Positions 1 through 8,795 of a stretch of DNA of 51,398 nucleotides are shown in pieces; positions within the stretch are counted from its first letter, which is position 1, and each line of letters opens with the position of its first letter. The translations under genes were made by a program, and so were the position numbers. Origin of the DNA: Aliidiomarina sanyensis (GTDB lineage: Bacteria > Pseudomonadota > Gammaproteobacteria > Enterobacterales > Alteromonadaceae); contig NZ_PIPM01000013.1 of the NCBI RefSeq assembly GCF_003987175.1, positions 1 through 51,398 on the forward strand, in the 5' to 3' direction. Below the pieces are notes generated by a model. That model saw only the letters and a program-made list of their open reading frames with translations. It was not told the DNA's origin and ran no database searches.

Positions 1-138
1 CCAAAATACAACAGCGTATAAATCTCAGGCCGCGTAAGATATTAGGGTTTAAGCAACCAGATGTAATTTTTAAAGAGCAATTGCAGTACGCGCAGAGCGA
101 GTGTTGCAGTTATTAATTGAATCTAGGTAATAATAGTT

Positions 139-681
139 ATGGTTTTTTTACAGGGATGTACCAGTAATAAATTTGTGGCATCAGAACTAATTCAGGAAGA
201 TCTCAAGCTCACTGGCACTAATATAGTAGCGTACAATATGCTTGATATTAGAGCCGGGGAATTGAGCCATCAAATGCTTGGCTCACTCAACCGTCAGCTT
301 ATTTCTGAGTTTGAGAAGAGAAACGTTGACGCGGTTGTAAGGGAGTTTAGAAGAAGTGATGCGGGCACAGCCTACGTGGTTTCCGGAAGTGGCAGGATTC
401 CCCTCAGAGAGTTCGTTACGCAGTACGCACAAAATGAACAAGACACAAGTGTGAAATATCGGCTTCTCATCATTCCATCGCACATGACTATCTCGGGCGC
501 TTGGAGATTCTTTGACGTGACCTGGATACTTGAAGAGGTTTCCTCAGACTCAACTGTTTGGCGAGGCGTATCACAGGGAGAACATTTGGTCAGCTGGAAT
601 ATTGACGAAATGTACGAGGCTCGCGCCTCTCAAATTGTAGAGAGTCTTTTCGCAGAATTAGAAAGATCCAACATGTTTTAA
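139..681 (+). CDS. Hypothetical lipoprotein-like protein, possibly with a broken signal peptide
   Basis: Not recognised. The 180-residue product begins MVFLQGCTSN, so a lipobox-like LQGC lies only seven residues from the first methionine, too close for a normal lipoprotein signal. Reading upstream in the same frame gives hydrophobic residues (V-I-I-V before the Met) and then a TAG stop at 124-126, with no ATG, GTG or TTG between. The body is soluble and mixed alpha/beta in appearance (for example YVVSGSGRIPLREFV and FFDVTWILEE). It ends about 90 bp before the gcvP terminator and is convergent with gcvP. There is no strong ribosome binding site before 139. Either the signal peptide has decayed or a non-standard start is used. 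Confidence 0.5.
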   Translation: MVFLQGCTSNKFVASELIQEDLKLTGTNIVAYNMLDIRAGELSHQMLGSLNRQLISEFEKRNVDAVVREFRRSDAGTAYVVSGSGRIPLREFVTQYAQNEQDTSVKYRLLIIPSHMTISGAWRFFDVTWILEEVSSDSTVWRGVSQGEHLVSWNIDEMYEARASQIVESLFAELERSNMF

Positions 682-771
682 CAAGGGCTCTCGGTATTTT
701 ATCCCAAAAGCCATTAAAGCTCAGAAGGTATATCCGCGTACCAAGCCTATGGAAGATGTCGAGAAATCAAC

Positions 772-796
772 AAAAAAGCCCGCTCAAGGCGGGCTT
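772..796 (-). terminator. Rho-independent terminator after gcvP
   Basis: GCCCGC (778-783) pairs with GCGGGC (789-794) around a 5-nt loop, extended by AA/TT. On the minus strand the stem is followed by a run of six T. It lies about 40 bp past the gcvP stop codon. Confidence 0.85.
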
Positions 797-836
797 CCAA
801 TCTTAAAAGAGCTTAGCGAGCGGTAAGGTACTCCCC

Positions 837-3719
837 CTACTCCTGATACGCCGACAACGGAGGGCAGCTGCACACGAAGTTGCGGTCGCCATATACGTCA
901 TCAATGCGGTTAACGCTCGGCCAGAACTTATGGTCGCGTAACCAGGTTTTCGGGTACACCGCATCTTCACGGCTGTACGGACGGTCCCAATCCGAAGTGA
1001 TATCGGCCAGCGTGTGTGGCGCATTCACGAGCGGGTTCTCTTCGAGTGTCCACTCGCCTTGGGCAACCTTCTCAATCTCCTGACGAATGGCAATCATGGC
1101 ATCACAGAACCGGTCCATTTCCGCTTTTGATTCAGACTCAGTCGGCTCAATCATCAGCGTGCCGGCTACAGGGAATGACATGGTCGGTGAATGGAAACCA
1201 AAATCCTGCAAACGTTTCGCAACATCAATTTCTGCAATACCGGTCGCTTCTTTCAGCGGACGCAAATCGATAATGCACTCGTGTGCAACACGGTCATTGC
1301 GGCCGGTGTAGAGAATCGGATAGTGCTCGGCCAAACGCTTCGCCATGTAGTTGGCGTTTAGCATCGCAACTTCAGTCGCCAAACGCAGTCCGGTACTACC
1401 CATCATGACAATGTACATCCATGAAATTGGCAGAATGCTGGCGCTTCCGTACGGTGCTGCAGAAACTGCTGGGCTGCCCGCTGTCAGACCTGGCGCGTCA
1501 AGCATTACGTGACCTGGCAAGAACGGTGCTAAGTGACTCTTCACGCCAATAGGTCCCATACCTGGGCCACCACCGCCATGCGGGATACAGAACGTTTTGT
1601 GCAGGTTAAGGTGCGACACATCGGAGCCAATATAGCCCGGTGAGGTCACGCCCACTTGCGCGTTCATGTTAGCGCCGTCCATGTACACCTGACCACCGAA
1701 CTCATGAACGATGTCGCAGATCTCACGGATTTGCTCTTCGTACACGCCGTGGGTTGACGGGTAAGTCACCATGGCACAGCTCAACTGGTCTTTTACTTCT
1801 TCCGCTTTTTTGCGCAAGTCTGCAATATCGACGTTGCCGTTTTTGTCACAGGCCACCACAATAACTTTCATGCCGGCCATTTGTGCCGATGCTGGATTGG
1901 TTCCGTGGGCAGAGTCTGGAATCAAGCAAATGTTCCGGTGCCCTTCGCCACGGCTGGCATGGTAACGGTGAATCGCCAACAGACCGGCGTACTCGCCCTG
2001 TGCACCTGAATTCGGTTGCATGGACATCGCATCGTAGCCAGTGATATCCAACAGCCAGGTAGAGAGCGTGCTGAGCAGCTCTTGGTAGCCTTGCGCTTGA
2101 TCCAGCGGGCAGAACGGGTGCAAGTTGGCAAACTCTGGCCAGGTGACCGGAATCATTTCCGCGGTCGCGTTCAACTTCATGGTGCACGATCCCAACGAGA
2201 TCATGCTGTGGTTGAGCGCTAAGTCTTTGTTCTCAAGCTGCTTGATGTAGCGCAGCATCTCAGTTTCCGAGTGATACTGGTTGAAGACTTCGTGGGTCAA
2301 AATATCCGATTGACGCACAAGGCTGGCAGGAATGGATTCTGAGCTCTGCACTTCGGTATCAAGCTCAACCACTTGCAAGCCATGATCTGCACCCAAGATA
2401 ACGTCAAACAAGGTGGCGACATCAACACGTGTTTTGGCTTCATCCAAGCTGATTCCCAACAGGCCCGGACGATCCGTGCGGAAGTTCACTTCAGCTGCTT
2501 CAGCGCGCTTCAAAATTGCCTCGCGCTTCTCACCATCGGCTTTGATGGTCAGGGTGTCAAAATACGTGTCATGAACTGGTGTGAACCCTTTGGCACGCAA
2601 ACCGTGCGCCAAAATATCGGTTAAACGGTGAATGCGCTGAGCGATGGTACGAAGGCCTTGTGGACCATGGTACACCGCATAGAATGAGGCGATATTGGCC
2701 AGAAGCACCTGCGCGGTACAAATGTTGGAGGTCGCTTTCTCACGGCGGATGTGTTGCTCGCGGGTTTGCATCGCCATCCGCAGCGCCACGCGCCCACGGC
2801 TGTCTTTGGACACGCCGATGACACGGCCTGGCAGCGCACGCTTATATTTGTCGCGGGTCGCAAAGAACGCAGCATGTGGACCACCGTAACCCATCGGTAC
2901 ACCGAAACGTTGAGCAGAGCCAAACACCATGTCCGCGCCCATTTCACCTGGTGACTTGGTCAACACAAGGGACATCAGGTCCGAGGCAACCGCCGCCAGA
3001 CCTTTGTTGTTTTGGACTTGCGCGATCACGTCCGTCAGGTCAATCAGTTCACCATCTGCCGCAGGGCTTTGGAACAGTGCACCAAACACATCGTGTTGGC
3101 CCGCTTCGTGCCACGGCCCTTGAATAATCTCAAAGCCGAACATCTCTGCACGGGCTTTCACCACATCAATCGTCTGTGGGAACACGTTGTCGGCAATAAA
3201 GAACGCGTTTGATTTTGATTTGCTGACGCGTTGCGCCATGGCCATTGCTTCGGCCGCAGCGGTCGCTTCATCCAACAATGAGGCAGATGCAAGCTCAAGG
3301 CCGGTCAAATCGATGGTCATTTGTTGGAAATTCAAAATCGCTTGCAAACGACCTTGGGCAATCTCAGGCTGATAAGGGGTGTACGCGGTGTACCAACCCG
3401 GGTTTTCAAGCACATTGCGCAAGATGACATTTGGCAGCAAAGTATCGTAATAACCCAAGCCAATGTAGCTTTGGAATACTTTGTTCTTTTTCGCAATTTT
3501 CTTCAGACGCGCTAATGCATCGCGTTCGGTCATCGATTCACCGATGCTCAAAAACGGGTCGCGCAGAATCGCTCCTGGCACGGTTTGTTTAGTCATCGCT
3601 TCGAGCGATTCAGCACCCACAAAATCCAGCATATCCTGCTGTTCTTTTGCATCCGGGCCAATATGACGAGTCACGAATTCATCGTGACGCTCGAGCTGCT
3701 TCAAAGATGTACTGCTCAT
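837..3719 (-). CDS. gcvP: Glycine dehydrogenase (decarboxylating), P-protein of the glycine cleavage system
   Basis: This PLP enzyme decarboxylates glycine and passes the aminomethyl group to the lipoyl arm of GcvH in the cytoplasm. The 960-residue length is that of the single-chain P-protein. Visible motifs are the N-terminal FVTRHIGP, the PLP-lysine segment [18 protein letters not shown] with the Schiff-base lysine near residue 708, and the glycine-rich stretch just after it. It is the last gene of gcvT-gcvH-gcvP, separated from gcvH by 95 bp that contain a hairpin. Its own terminator lies about 40 bp downstream. Identity is secure. Confidence 0.98.
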   Translation of the reverse strand: MSSTSLKQLERHDEFVTRHIGPDAKEQQDMLDFVGAESLEAMTKQTVPGAILRDPFLSIGESMTERDALARLKKIAKKNKVFQSYIGLGYYDTLLPNVILRNVLENPGWYTAYTPYQPEIAQGRLQAILNFQQMTIDLTGLELASASLLDEATAAAEAMAMAQRVSKSKSNAFFIADNVFPQTIDVVKARAEMFGFEIIQGPWHEAGQHDVFGALFQSPAADGELIDLTDVIAQVQNNKGLAAVASDLMSLVLTKSPGEMGADMVFGSAQRFGVPMGYGGPHAAFFATRDKYKRALPGRVIGVSKDSRGRVALRMAMQTREQHIRREKATSNICTAQVLLANIASFYAVYHGPQGLRTIAQRIHRLTDILAHGLRAKGFTPVHDTYFDTLTIKADGEKREAILKRAEAAEVNFRTDRPGLLGISLDEAKTRVDVATLFDVILGADHGLQVVELDTEVQSSESIPASLVRQSDILTHEVFNQYHSETEMLRYIKQLENKDLALNHSMISLGSCTMKLNATAEMIPVTWPEFANLHPFCPLDQAQGYQELLSTLSTWLLDITGYDAMSMQPNSGAQGEYAGLLAIHRYHASRGEGHRNICLIPDSAHGTNPASAQMAGMKVIVVACDKNGNVDIADLRKKAEEVKDQLSCAMVTYPSTHGVYEEQIREICDIVHEFGGQVYMDGANMNAQVGVTSPGYIGSDVSHLNLHKTFCIPHGGGGPGMGPIGVKSHLAPFLPGHVMLDAPGLTAGSPAVSAAPYGSASILPISWMYIVMMGSTGLRLATEVAMLNANYMAKRLAEHYPILYTGRNDRVAHECIIDLRPLKEATGIAEIDVAKRLQDFGFHSPTMSFPVAGTLMIEPTESESKAEMDRFCDAMIAIRQEIEKVAQGEWTLEENPLVNAPHTLADITSDWDRPYSREDAVYPKTWLRDHKFWPSVNRIDDVYGDRNFVCSCPPLSAYQE

Positions 3720-3775
3720 GAATTGATTACCTGCGTTGCATCAGCGAGGGGTTAAAACCCCGATAAAACAATAAC

Positions 3776-3800
3776 AAAGCCCCGGCAGTACCGGGGCTTG
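3776..3800 (-). terminator. Terminator-like hairpin between gcvH and gcvP
   Basis: AGCCCCGG (3778-3785) and CCGGGGCT (3791-3798) form an 8-bp GC-rich stem with a 5-nt loop, flanked by AA/TT. On the minus strand it is followed by TTTGTTATTG, a short and broken T tract. It sits directly after the gcvH stop codon and may lower gcvP expression relative to gcvTH. A small GGGG/CCCC hairpin follows at 3748-3761. Confidence 0.65.
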
Positions 3801-3814
3801 TGACATAAAAGTGT

Positions 3815-4204
3815 TTAGTCTTCTTCGATAGAAGCGGCGTAGCCTTCTGCGTCGAGCAGACTTGCGACTTCGCTCTCATCGTCAGCTTTGATTTTGAACA
3901 ACCAGCCGTCACCGTAAGCGTCGTTGTTTACCAGCTCAGGTGAATCTTCTAACTCTTCGTTCACCGCGACAATTTCACCACCAATCGGCGCGTAAATATC
4001 AGAGGCTGCTTTGACCGACTCAGCAACTGCGACGTCATCGCCTGCTGAAACGCTGTCACCTACTTCTGGCAGCTCAACAAACACCATGTCGCCAAGAAGT
4101 TCTTGCGCATGCTCGGTGATTCCGACCGTGTACACGCCGTCGCCTTCATCACGGAGCCACTCGTGTGTGGACGCATATTTTAATTCGTTTGGTACATTGC
4201 TCAT
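3815..4204 (-). CDS. gcvH: Glycine cleavage system H protein
   Basis: Small lipoyl carrier that shuttles the aminomethyl group between GcvP, GcvT and the lipoamide dehydrogenase. The 129-residue product matches the family length. The lipoylation site is the lysine in [13 protein letters not shown], residue 65. The N-terminal KYASTHEWL and the hairpin-turn context around the lysine are typical. It lies 52 bp after gcvT and 95 bp before gcvP, all on the minus strand. Confidence 0.98.
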   Translation of the reverse strand: MSNVPNELKYASTHEWLRDEGDGVYTVGITEHAQELLGDMVFVELPEVGDSVSAGDDVAVAESVKAASDIYAPIGGEIVAVNEELEDSPELVNNDAYGDGWLFKIKADDESEVASLLDAEGYAASIEED

Positions 4205-4256
4205 GTTCTAAACCCTTGTGTCGTTTGACGTTATTTGTTGAGTATCTTTGCCGAGA

Positions 4257-5342
4257 CTACGCTGAAACGACCGCTTTGCCGTGTCGAACAAAGGATGGCT
4301 TCACTACGTTTACTGTAACCATTTTTTTGCGCATTTCCACTTGGGCAGTATCACCCACCGGTGTGGGGACGCGGGCCATGGCAATGCTGTAGCCTAAAGT
4401 TGGTGAGAAGGTGCCTGAGGTGATTACCCCTTCGCCGCCTTCCACAGTCACTTTCAAGCCAGCGCGTAACACGCCTTTTTCTTTCATAACCAGACCGACT
4501 AACTTTTCAGTACCAGCGGCTTTTTGTGCTTCGATTGCGCTGCGCCCCACGAAGTCACGATCAGCTGGCTCGAGCGCCACAGACCAACCCATGTTCGCTG
4601 CCAAAGGCGATACCGTTTCGTCCATATCTTGGCCGTAAAGGTTCATACCCGCTTCCAAGCGCAGGGTATCCCGCGCGCCAAGTCCACACGGCTGAACACC
4701 TTCGGCGAGCAAGGTGTCCCACACCGCGGCGACTTTCTCAGCTGGGATGATCAGCTCATAGCCCGCTTCACCGGTATAGCCGGTGGTGGCAATAAAGAGA
4801 TCATCGAGCTGCAAGCCAACAAACGGCTTTAATGCGCTAACCGCAGCGTGTTGCTCGGCGCTCATCAAAGCCCGCACTTTCTCTTGCGCTTTTGGACCTT
4901 GCACCGCAAGCATCGCAAACTCAGTGCGCTCGGTGATAGCCACATCAAATTCACCCGCTTGTTTTTCAAGCCACTGAAGGTCTTTGTCACGGGTAGCGGA
5001 GTTCACAACCAACCGGTACGACTCGTCATTGAAGAAGTAGGCAATCAAATCATCAATGACACCACCGGTTTCATTCAGCATGGCGGAATACAATGCTTTG
5101 CCTGGCTCTTTAAGTTTGGCCACATCGTTGGCCAGCAAACGGCGCAGGTACGCTTTTGCTTCCGGCCCAGTGACATCAACGATGGTCATGTGCGAGACGT
5201 CAAACATCCCCACGTTTTGGCGCACCGCGTGGTGCTCCTCAATCTGTGAACCATAGTTAAGTGGCATATCCCAGCCGTGGAAGTCGACCATTTTTGCGCC
5301 TGCAGCGACGTGCTGCGGGTAGAGAGGAGTGCGTTGCGCCAT
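4257..5342 (-). CDS. gcvT: Aminomethyltransferase, T-protein of the glycine cleavage system
   Basis: Transfers the methylene group from aminomethyl-GcvH to tetrahydrofolate and releases ammonia. The 361-residue product is close to E. coli GcvT (364). Motifs include the N-terminal [20 protein letters not shown], the folate-site segment MFDVSHM, and a C-terminal barrel with [21 protein letters not shown]. It is the first gene of the operon, with a sigma70-like promoter at 5388-5416. The predicted 5' leader is only about 40 nt, too short for a glycine riboswitch. Confidence 0.98.
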   Translation of the reverse strand: MAQRTPLYPQHVAAGAKMVDFHGWDMPLNYGSQIEEHHAVRQNVGMFDVSHMTIVDVTGPEAKAYLRRLLANDVAKLKEPGKALYSAMLNETGGVIDDLIAYFFNDESYRLVVNSATRDKDLQWLEKQAGEFDVAITERTEFAMLAVQGPKAQEKVRALMSAEQHAAVSALKPFVGLQLDDLFIATTGYTGEAGYELIIPAEKVAAVWDTLLAEGVQPCGLGARDTLRLEAGMNLYGQDMDETVSPLAANMGWSVALEPADRDFVGRSAIEAQKAAGTEKLVGLVMKEKGVLRAGLKVTVEGGEGVITSGTFSPTLGYSIAMARVPTPVGDTAQVEMRKKMVTVNVVKPSFVRHGKAVVSA

Positions 5343-5387
5343 AGCGTTTTCACTTCTGTTGGTTTTTTGCTCAAAACAATGGTGGTC

Positions 5388-5416
5388 ATTATAGGGGGGA
5401 TGCTGCGAGGCAACAA
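5388..5416 (-). promoter_or_regulatory. Predicted sigma70 promoter of gcvTHP
   Basis: On the minus strand TTGTTG (5411-5416) lies exactly 17 bp upstream of a perfect TATAAT (5388-5393). The gcvT start follows about 45 bp downstream. The -10 is strong and the -35 is weak, which fits an activated promoter. Confidence 0.6.
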
Positions 5417-5527
5417 ATTAAAAACCGCAATACGATTATTAAGTTTTGTTATGGGATTGCTCATAAAATTGATAATATAAATAGCAAATATCACCGGATT
5501 TTCAGTGTTTACGCGAGTAATTTAACC

Positions 5528-6373
5528 ATGAAACACCTTTCACTCGAGAGTTTACGGGCGTATATTACCGTGGCTGATTTACAAAGTTTTACCCAGGCGG
5601 GTGAGCGGCTTGGTCGTTCACAACCAGCCATCAGCCTGCAATTAAAGCGCCTTGAAGAACAAATTGATGCATCGCTGTTTGATCGCCAAGGTGGCAAACT
5701 TAAACTGACTGCCGCAGGGCAAGAGCTCTACCAAGGAGCGCGGGCCTTGCTCGCAGCCCATGATCAATTACTCGCTAAATTTGAGAAAACTCCGATCTCA
5801 GGTCAGGTTCGCCTCGGCATTCCCAGCGAGTTCGCCACGGCGTTACTGCCGCGTATTCTCGGGCAGTTCGCGACCAGCTACCCGCAAATAACCCTGGAGG
5901 TCACATCAGCCCTGAGTCGTGATCTGCGCTTAGGCGCCAGCCGCGGACAGTTCGATATTATTCTGACGGTGGCTGAGCAAGCGCCCCCCACAGCGGTGCA
6001 AGTGAAAGAAGATCAGCTGGTGTGGGTTGCGGGCCGCTCAGATTTTCAGTGGCAAGGCGCAGTTCCGCTGGTACTCGCCGCAGAAGGATGTATTTACCGA
6101 CGGCGCACACTTCAGACGCTCAAGCAGGTCGGCCGCCCCTCGCGGATTACCTACACCAACAATGATCTGACGGGTATCAGCAGTGCATTGAAAAGTGATT
6201 TGGGGATCACTGCGCTGGCACGCAGTTCGGTTCCCCAAGACTTGGTCGAAATTCGCCACCCCGATCTTCCCATGCTCGGCAGTGTGGGTATCTATTTGGA
6301 GCGCCATCAGCAGCAGCCGAATGACGCTTCAGAGCACCTTCTGGATTATCTGAGCGGCTATCTCAATCCTTAA
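5528..6373 (+). CDS. LysR-family transcriptional regulator, divergent from gcvT
   Basis: The 281-residue product has an N-terminal winged helix-turn-helix (residues 1-60: SLRAYITVADLQSFTQAGERLGRSQPAISLQLKRLEE, split here as the classic LysR pattern) and a C-terminal effector-binding domain from about residue 90 (VRLGIPSEFATALLPRIL). The late segment PLVLAAEGCIYRR and GISSALKSDLGITAL resembles the LrhA/HexA subgroup rather than GcvA or ArgP. It faces gcvT across 185 bp of AT-rich DNA and ends 3 bp before the convergent ubiI stop region. Divergent placement suggests control of gcvTHP or of itself; neither target is proven. Confidence 0.9.
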   Translation: MKHLSLESLRAYITVADLQSFTQAGERLGRSQPAISLQLKRLEEQIDASLFDRQGGKLKLTAAGQELYQGARALLAAHDQLLAKFEKTPISGQVRLGIPSEFATALLPRILGQFATSYPQITLEVTSALSRDLRLGASRGQFDIILTVAEQAPPTAVQVKEDQLVWVAGRSDFQWQGAVPLVLAAEGCIYRRRTLQTLKQVGRPSRITYTNNDLTGISSALKSDLGITALARSSVPQDLVEIRHPDLPMLGSVGIYLERHQQQPNDASEHLLDYLSGYLNP

Positions 6374-7557
6374 AAGTGATTGGCTTGACGCAAAAAGAAG
6401 TCTTTCAGTGGGTTTATTTTATCCGCCAGCGCAAGGCCTGTTGCCCGGGCCGCTCGCATCAACGGATTCGGCTGCGTGAACAGTTGATGGAAGCCTTCCA
6501 TCACGGCAATATGACGCACCGCAGCTGCCTTTCGCGCCCGGCTGTAACCTCGCAGAGCTCGGGCCAGCTCGGCTTCGTCCCACTGCCCATTCAGAGTTCC
6601 CAGTGCGCCGAGTCGTTCAGCCAACACAAAGGCATCCCCCAAGCCCAGATTAGCGCCCTGACCTGCCAACGGATGAATAGTATGCGCCGCATCCCCCATC
6701 AATACCTGACGTCCATGGATCCAATCTTCGGCATAACGCATGGTTAACGGAAAGCTCACTCGCGCACTGACACGCTCGATGGTACCGAGTTGATTATCAC
6801 TCGCCACATGTAACGCTTGCTTAAACTCTGTTTCGGAAAGGTTGACCAACTCCCGCGCGCGCAAAATGGGCGTGCTCCAGACAATCGAACATTCATGGGG
6901 ATCGGCCATCGGCAACAGTGCCAACGGACCATCACCTAAAAACACTTGGCGCGCAATGCCGCCGTGCGGTACTTCTGTGCGAATCGTACACACCACGCCT
7001 TCTTGTTCGTAATCTCGATGCGTCACCGGTGTCCCCGATGCAGCGCGCAGTTTGGATTGGGCCCCATCGGCCGCCACCAACAATTGGGATAGAACGACGT
7101 CACCATTGCCAAGCTGTAAGGTGACATCATGGGCATGATATTCCGGCTCGCTCACTGTAGTTTCTGCGTACAACCGTACTCCAGCTTCTTCGGCCGTTTG
7201 CCACAAGGCTGCTGCCACCACATCGTTCTCGACAATGGTACCCAGATGGGTCATGTCTGCATCGTGTGCGTGGAAGCGTATATGCCCAAACGAGTCATAT
7301 TCCCACACATGCATCCCGCTGTAAGCACCTTGCCGCGATTCGGGAATGCGCGACCACGCGCCCAATTCACGCAACCACGCTTCAGCGGCATGATTCAGAG
7401 CAGAAACCCGCAACGACGGCGTAGATGGAATCTGCCCTTGCATCGGCTGCTTCTCAATCAGCACCACCTCGCGGCCACGACGCGCCATTGCGGTTGCAAA
7501 GGCGAGACCGATCATACCACCACCGACCACCGTGACTTGTGTGCGAATTACCGCCAT
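6370..7557 (-). CDS. ubiI: UbiI-type FAD-dependent ubiquinone-biosynthesis hydroxylase
   Basis: FAD monooxygenase of the UbiH/UbiF/UbiI family, expected to hydroxylate C5 of the benzene ring during ubiquinone synthesis. Motifs are the dinucleotide-binding VVGGGMIGLAFA near the N-terminus, DG in LVAADGAQSKLR, and the FAD motif GDAAHTIHPLAGQGANLGLGD near residue 295. The start at 7557 is chosen because GGA lies six bases upstream; an upstream ATG at 7590 has no ribosome site. That gives 395 residues. The order pepP-ubiH-ubiI matches E. coli. It overlaps the end of the LysR gene by 4 bp, tail to tail. Exact ring position is inferred from synteny. Confidence 0.9.
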   Translation of the reverse strand: MAVIRTQVTVVGGGMIGLAFATAMARRGREVVLIEKQPMQGQIPSTPSLRVSALNHAAEAWLRELGAWSRIPESRQGAYSGMHVWEYDSFGHIRFHAHDADMTHLGTIVENDVVAAALWQTAEEAGVRLYAETTVSEPEYHAHDVTLQLGNGDVVLSQLLVAADGAQSKLRAASGTPVTHRDYEQEGVVCTIRTEVPHGGIARQVFLGDGPLALLPMADPHECSIVWSTPILRARELVNLSETEFKQALHVASDNQLGTIERVSARVSFPLTMRYAEDWIHGRQVLMGDAAHTIHPLAGQGANLGLGDAFVLAERLGALGTLNGQWDEAELARALRGYSRARKAAAVRHIAVMEGFHQLFTQPNPLMRAARATGLALADKINPLKDFFLRQANHF

Positions 7558-7610
7558 ATTTGTTCCTACTCTCCTCGCGACCGCATGCATCTAACAGCGG
7601 GTGAATCGCT

Positions 7611-8795
7611 TTATCCAATCAACGCGCGAAACCCCATGGCTTTACGCATCAAGGGTCGGCTCAGCGCATCACAGATCCGCAGAGTATATAACCCTTTGCT
7701 ACGCGCCTGCCGCAAGATGGGGTTTTGATTCGAAAATACGTGAACCAAACCGTGAGTCAGGCCCACAATTTCTTGATAATCTGAAAGCCGCTGGGCGCGA
7801 TAGTGCTGCAACCCATCGATGCCGCCGAGATCGTTTGGGTCAAGATGATGCACAAGATCAATGATATCTCGCACACCCAAATTGTATCCTTGTCCCGCCA
7901 CAGGATGCAGCGTATGGCAGGCATTGCCAATGAGCACCGAGCGATGACCAATAAACCGCTCCGCCAACGCCAGCTGGAGCGGGAAAACCCCTTGCAGCTG
8001 CACCGACTGTAAGCGACCAGGGGCTGCACCGACCTTGTGCTGCAATGCTCTCAGTTGGTCATCGGCAGATAAGGCTTGAATACGCTGGGCCTCTTGCTCG
8101 CTGGTACACCATACCAGCGCGGCTTGCTTTTTTCCTTGTGGCAACAATGCCACCGGCCCGTGATCGGTAAATCGCTCGTAAGCCCACTGATGATGCCCAT
8201 CGGCATACTCAACAATGCCAGCCAAGGCGACTTGAGCATACGGATGGGATTCCATGTTAATCCCCAGAAGATCGCGCGTCTTCGACTGGGATCCCTCAGC
8301 CACCACGAGCAAGCCCGCGTGTATTGTTTGGGGCACGTTTTTATCCGACGATGACAGCGTGAGCTGATAACCATCGGCTTCGGCCTTTAGGGATGAAATC
8401 TGCGTGCCACGCAAGCGCTGTACGCGATCACTGAGAATACCTTCTAAAGCACGGTCAAGCTCCTGCTGCAAGGTCCCCGCCATGGCCACATAACCAAGTG
8501 CAGGGAGGCCCTCACGCTCCGCATGCATGGTCATGGTGCCAGGACCAGTCGCATCAGAGACATGAATATGCGCAATAGCGGCACTGTGGGTCAGGGCTTC
8601 TTGCCAGACCCCGAATTCAGTGAGAATTTGCTGTGTCCGCAAGGCTAAGGCGAGGCCACGCGGATCCTGATGGGAACCATTGGAGAACTGATCGAGCAAG
8701 ACAATCCGATGAGCCGGAAACCGTCGGCTGAACACTATGGCAGCGAGGCAGCCAGTCAAGCCACCTCCAGCGATCACGACATCAGCTCGCTCCAC
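7611..8795 (-). CDS. ubiH: 2-octaprenyl-6-methoxyphenol hydroxylase
   Basis: FAD monooxygenase catalysing the C1 hydroxylation in ubiquinone synthesis. It shows the N-terminal ADVVIAGGGLTGCLAA, FERFTDHGPVALLP in its UbiH-like form YERFTDHGPVALLPQ, and GNACHTLHPVAGQGYNLGVRD near the C-terminus, all typical of UbiH rather than UbiI. The frame is open from GTG at 8822, but GTG at 8795 has the purine-rich AAGAGGGA seven bases upstream and gives 394 residues, so it is preferred. It then overlaps the pepP end by 14 bp, suggesting translational coupling. It lies 53 bp before ubiI. Confidence 0.93.
   Translation of the reverse strand: MERADVVIAGGGLTGCLAAIVFSRRFPAHRIVLLDQFSNGSHQDPRGLALALRTQQILTEFGVWQEALTHSAAIAHIHVSDATGPGTMTMHAEREGLPALGYVAMAGTLQQELDRALEGILSDRVQRLRGTQISSLKAEADGYQLTLSSSDKNVPQTIHAGLLVVAEGSQSKTRDLLGINMESHPYAQVALAGIVEYADGHHQWAYERFTDHGPVALLPQGKKQAALVWCTSEQEAQRIQALSADDQLRALQHKVGAAPGRLQSVQLQGVFPLQLALAERFIGHRSVLIGNACHTLHPVAGQGYNLGVRDIIDLVHHLDPNDLGGIDGLQHYRAQRLSDYQEIVGLTHGLVHVFSNQNPILRQARSKGLYTLRICDALSRPLMRKAMGFRALIG

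Noticed and set aside
5343-5390. A glycine riboswitch before gcvT
   Set aside because: The likely transcript start leaves a leader of about 40 nt, and no tandem aptamer sequence is visible.
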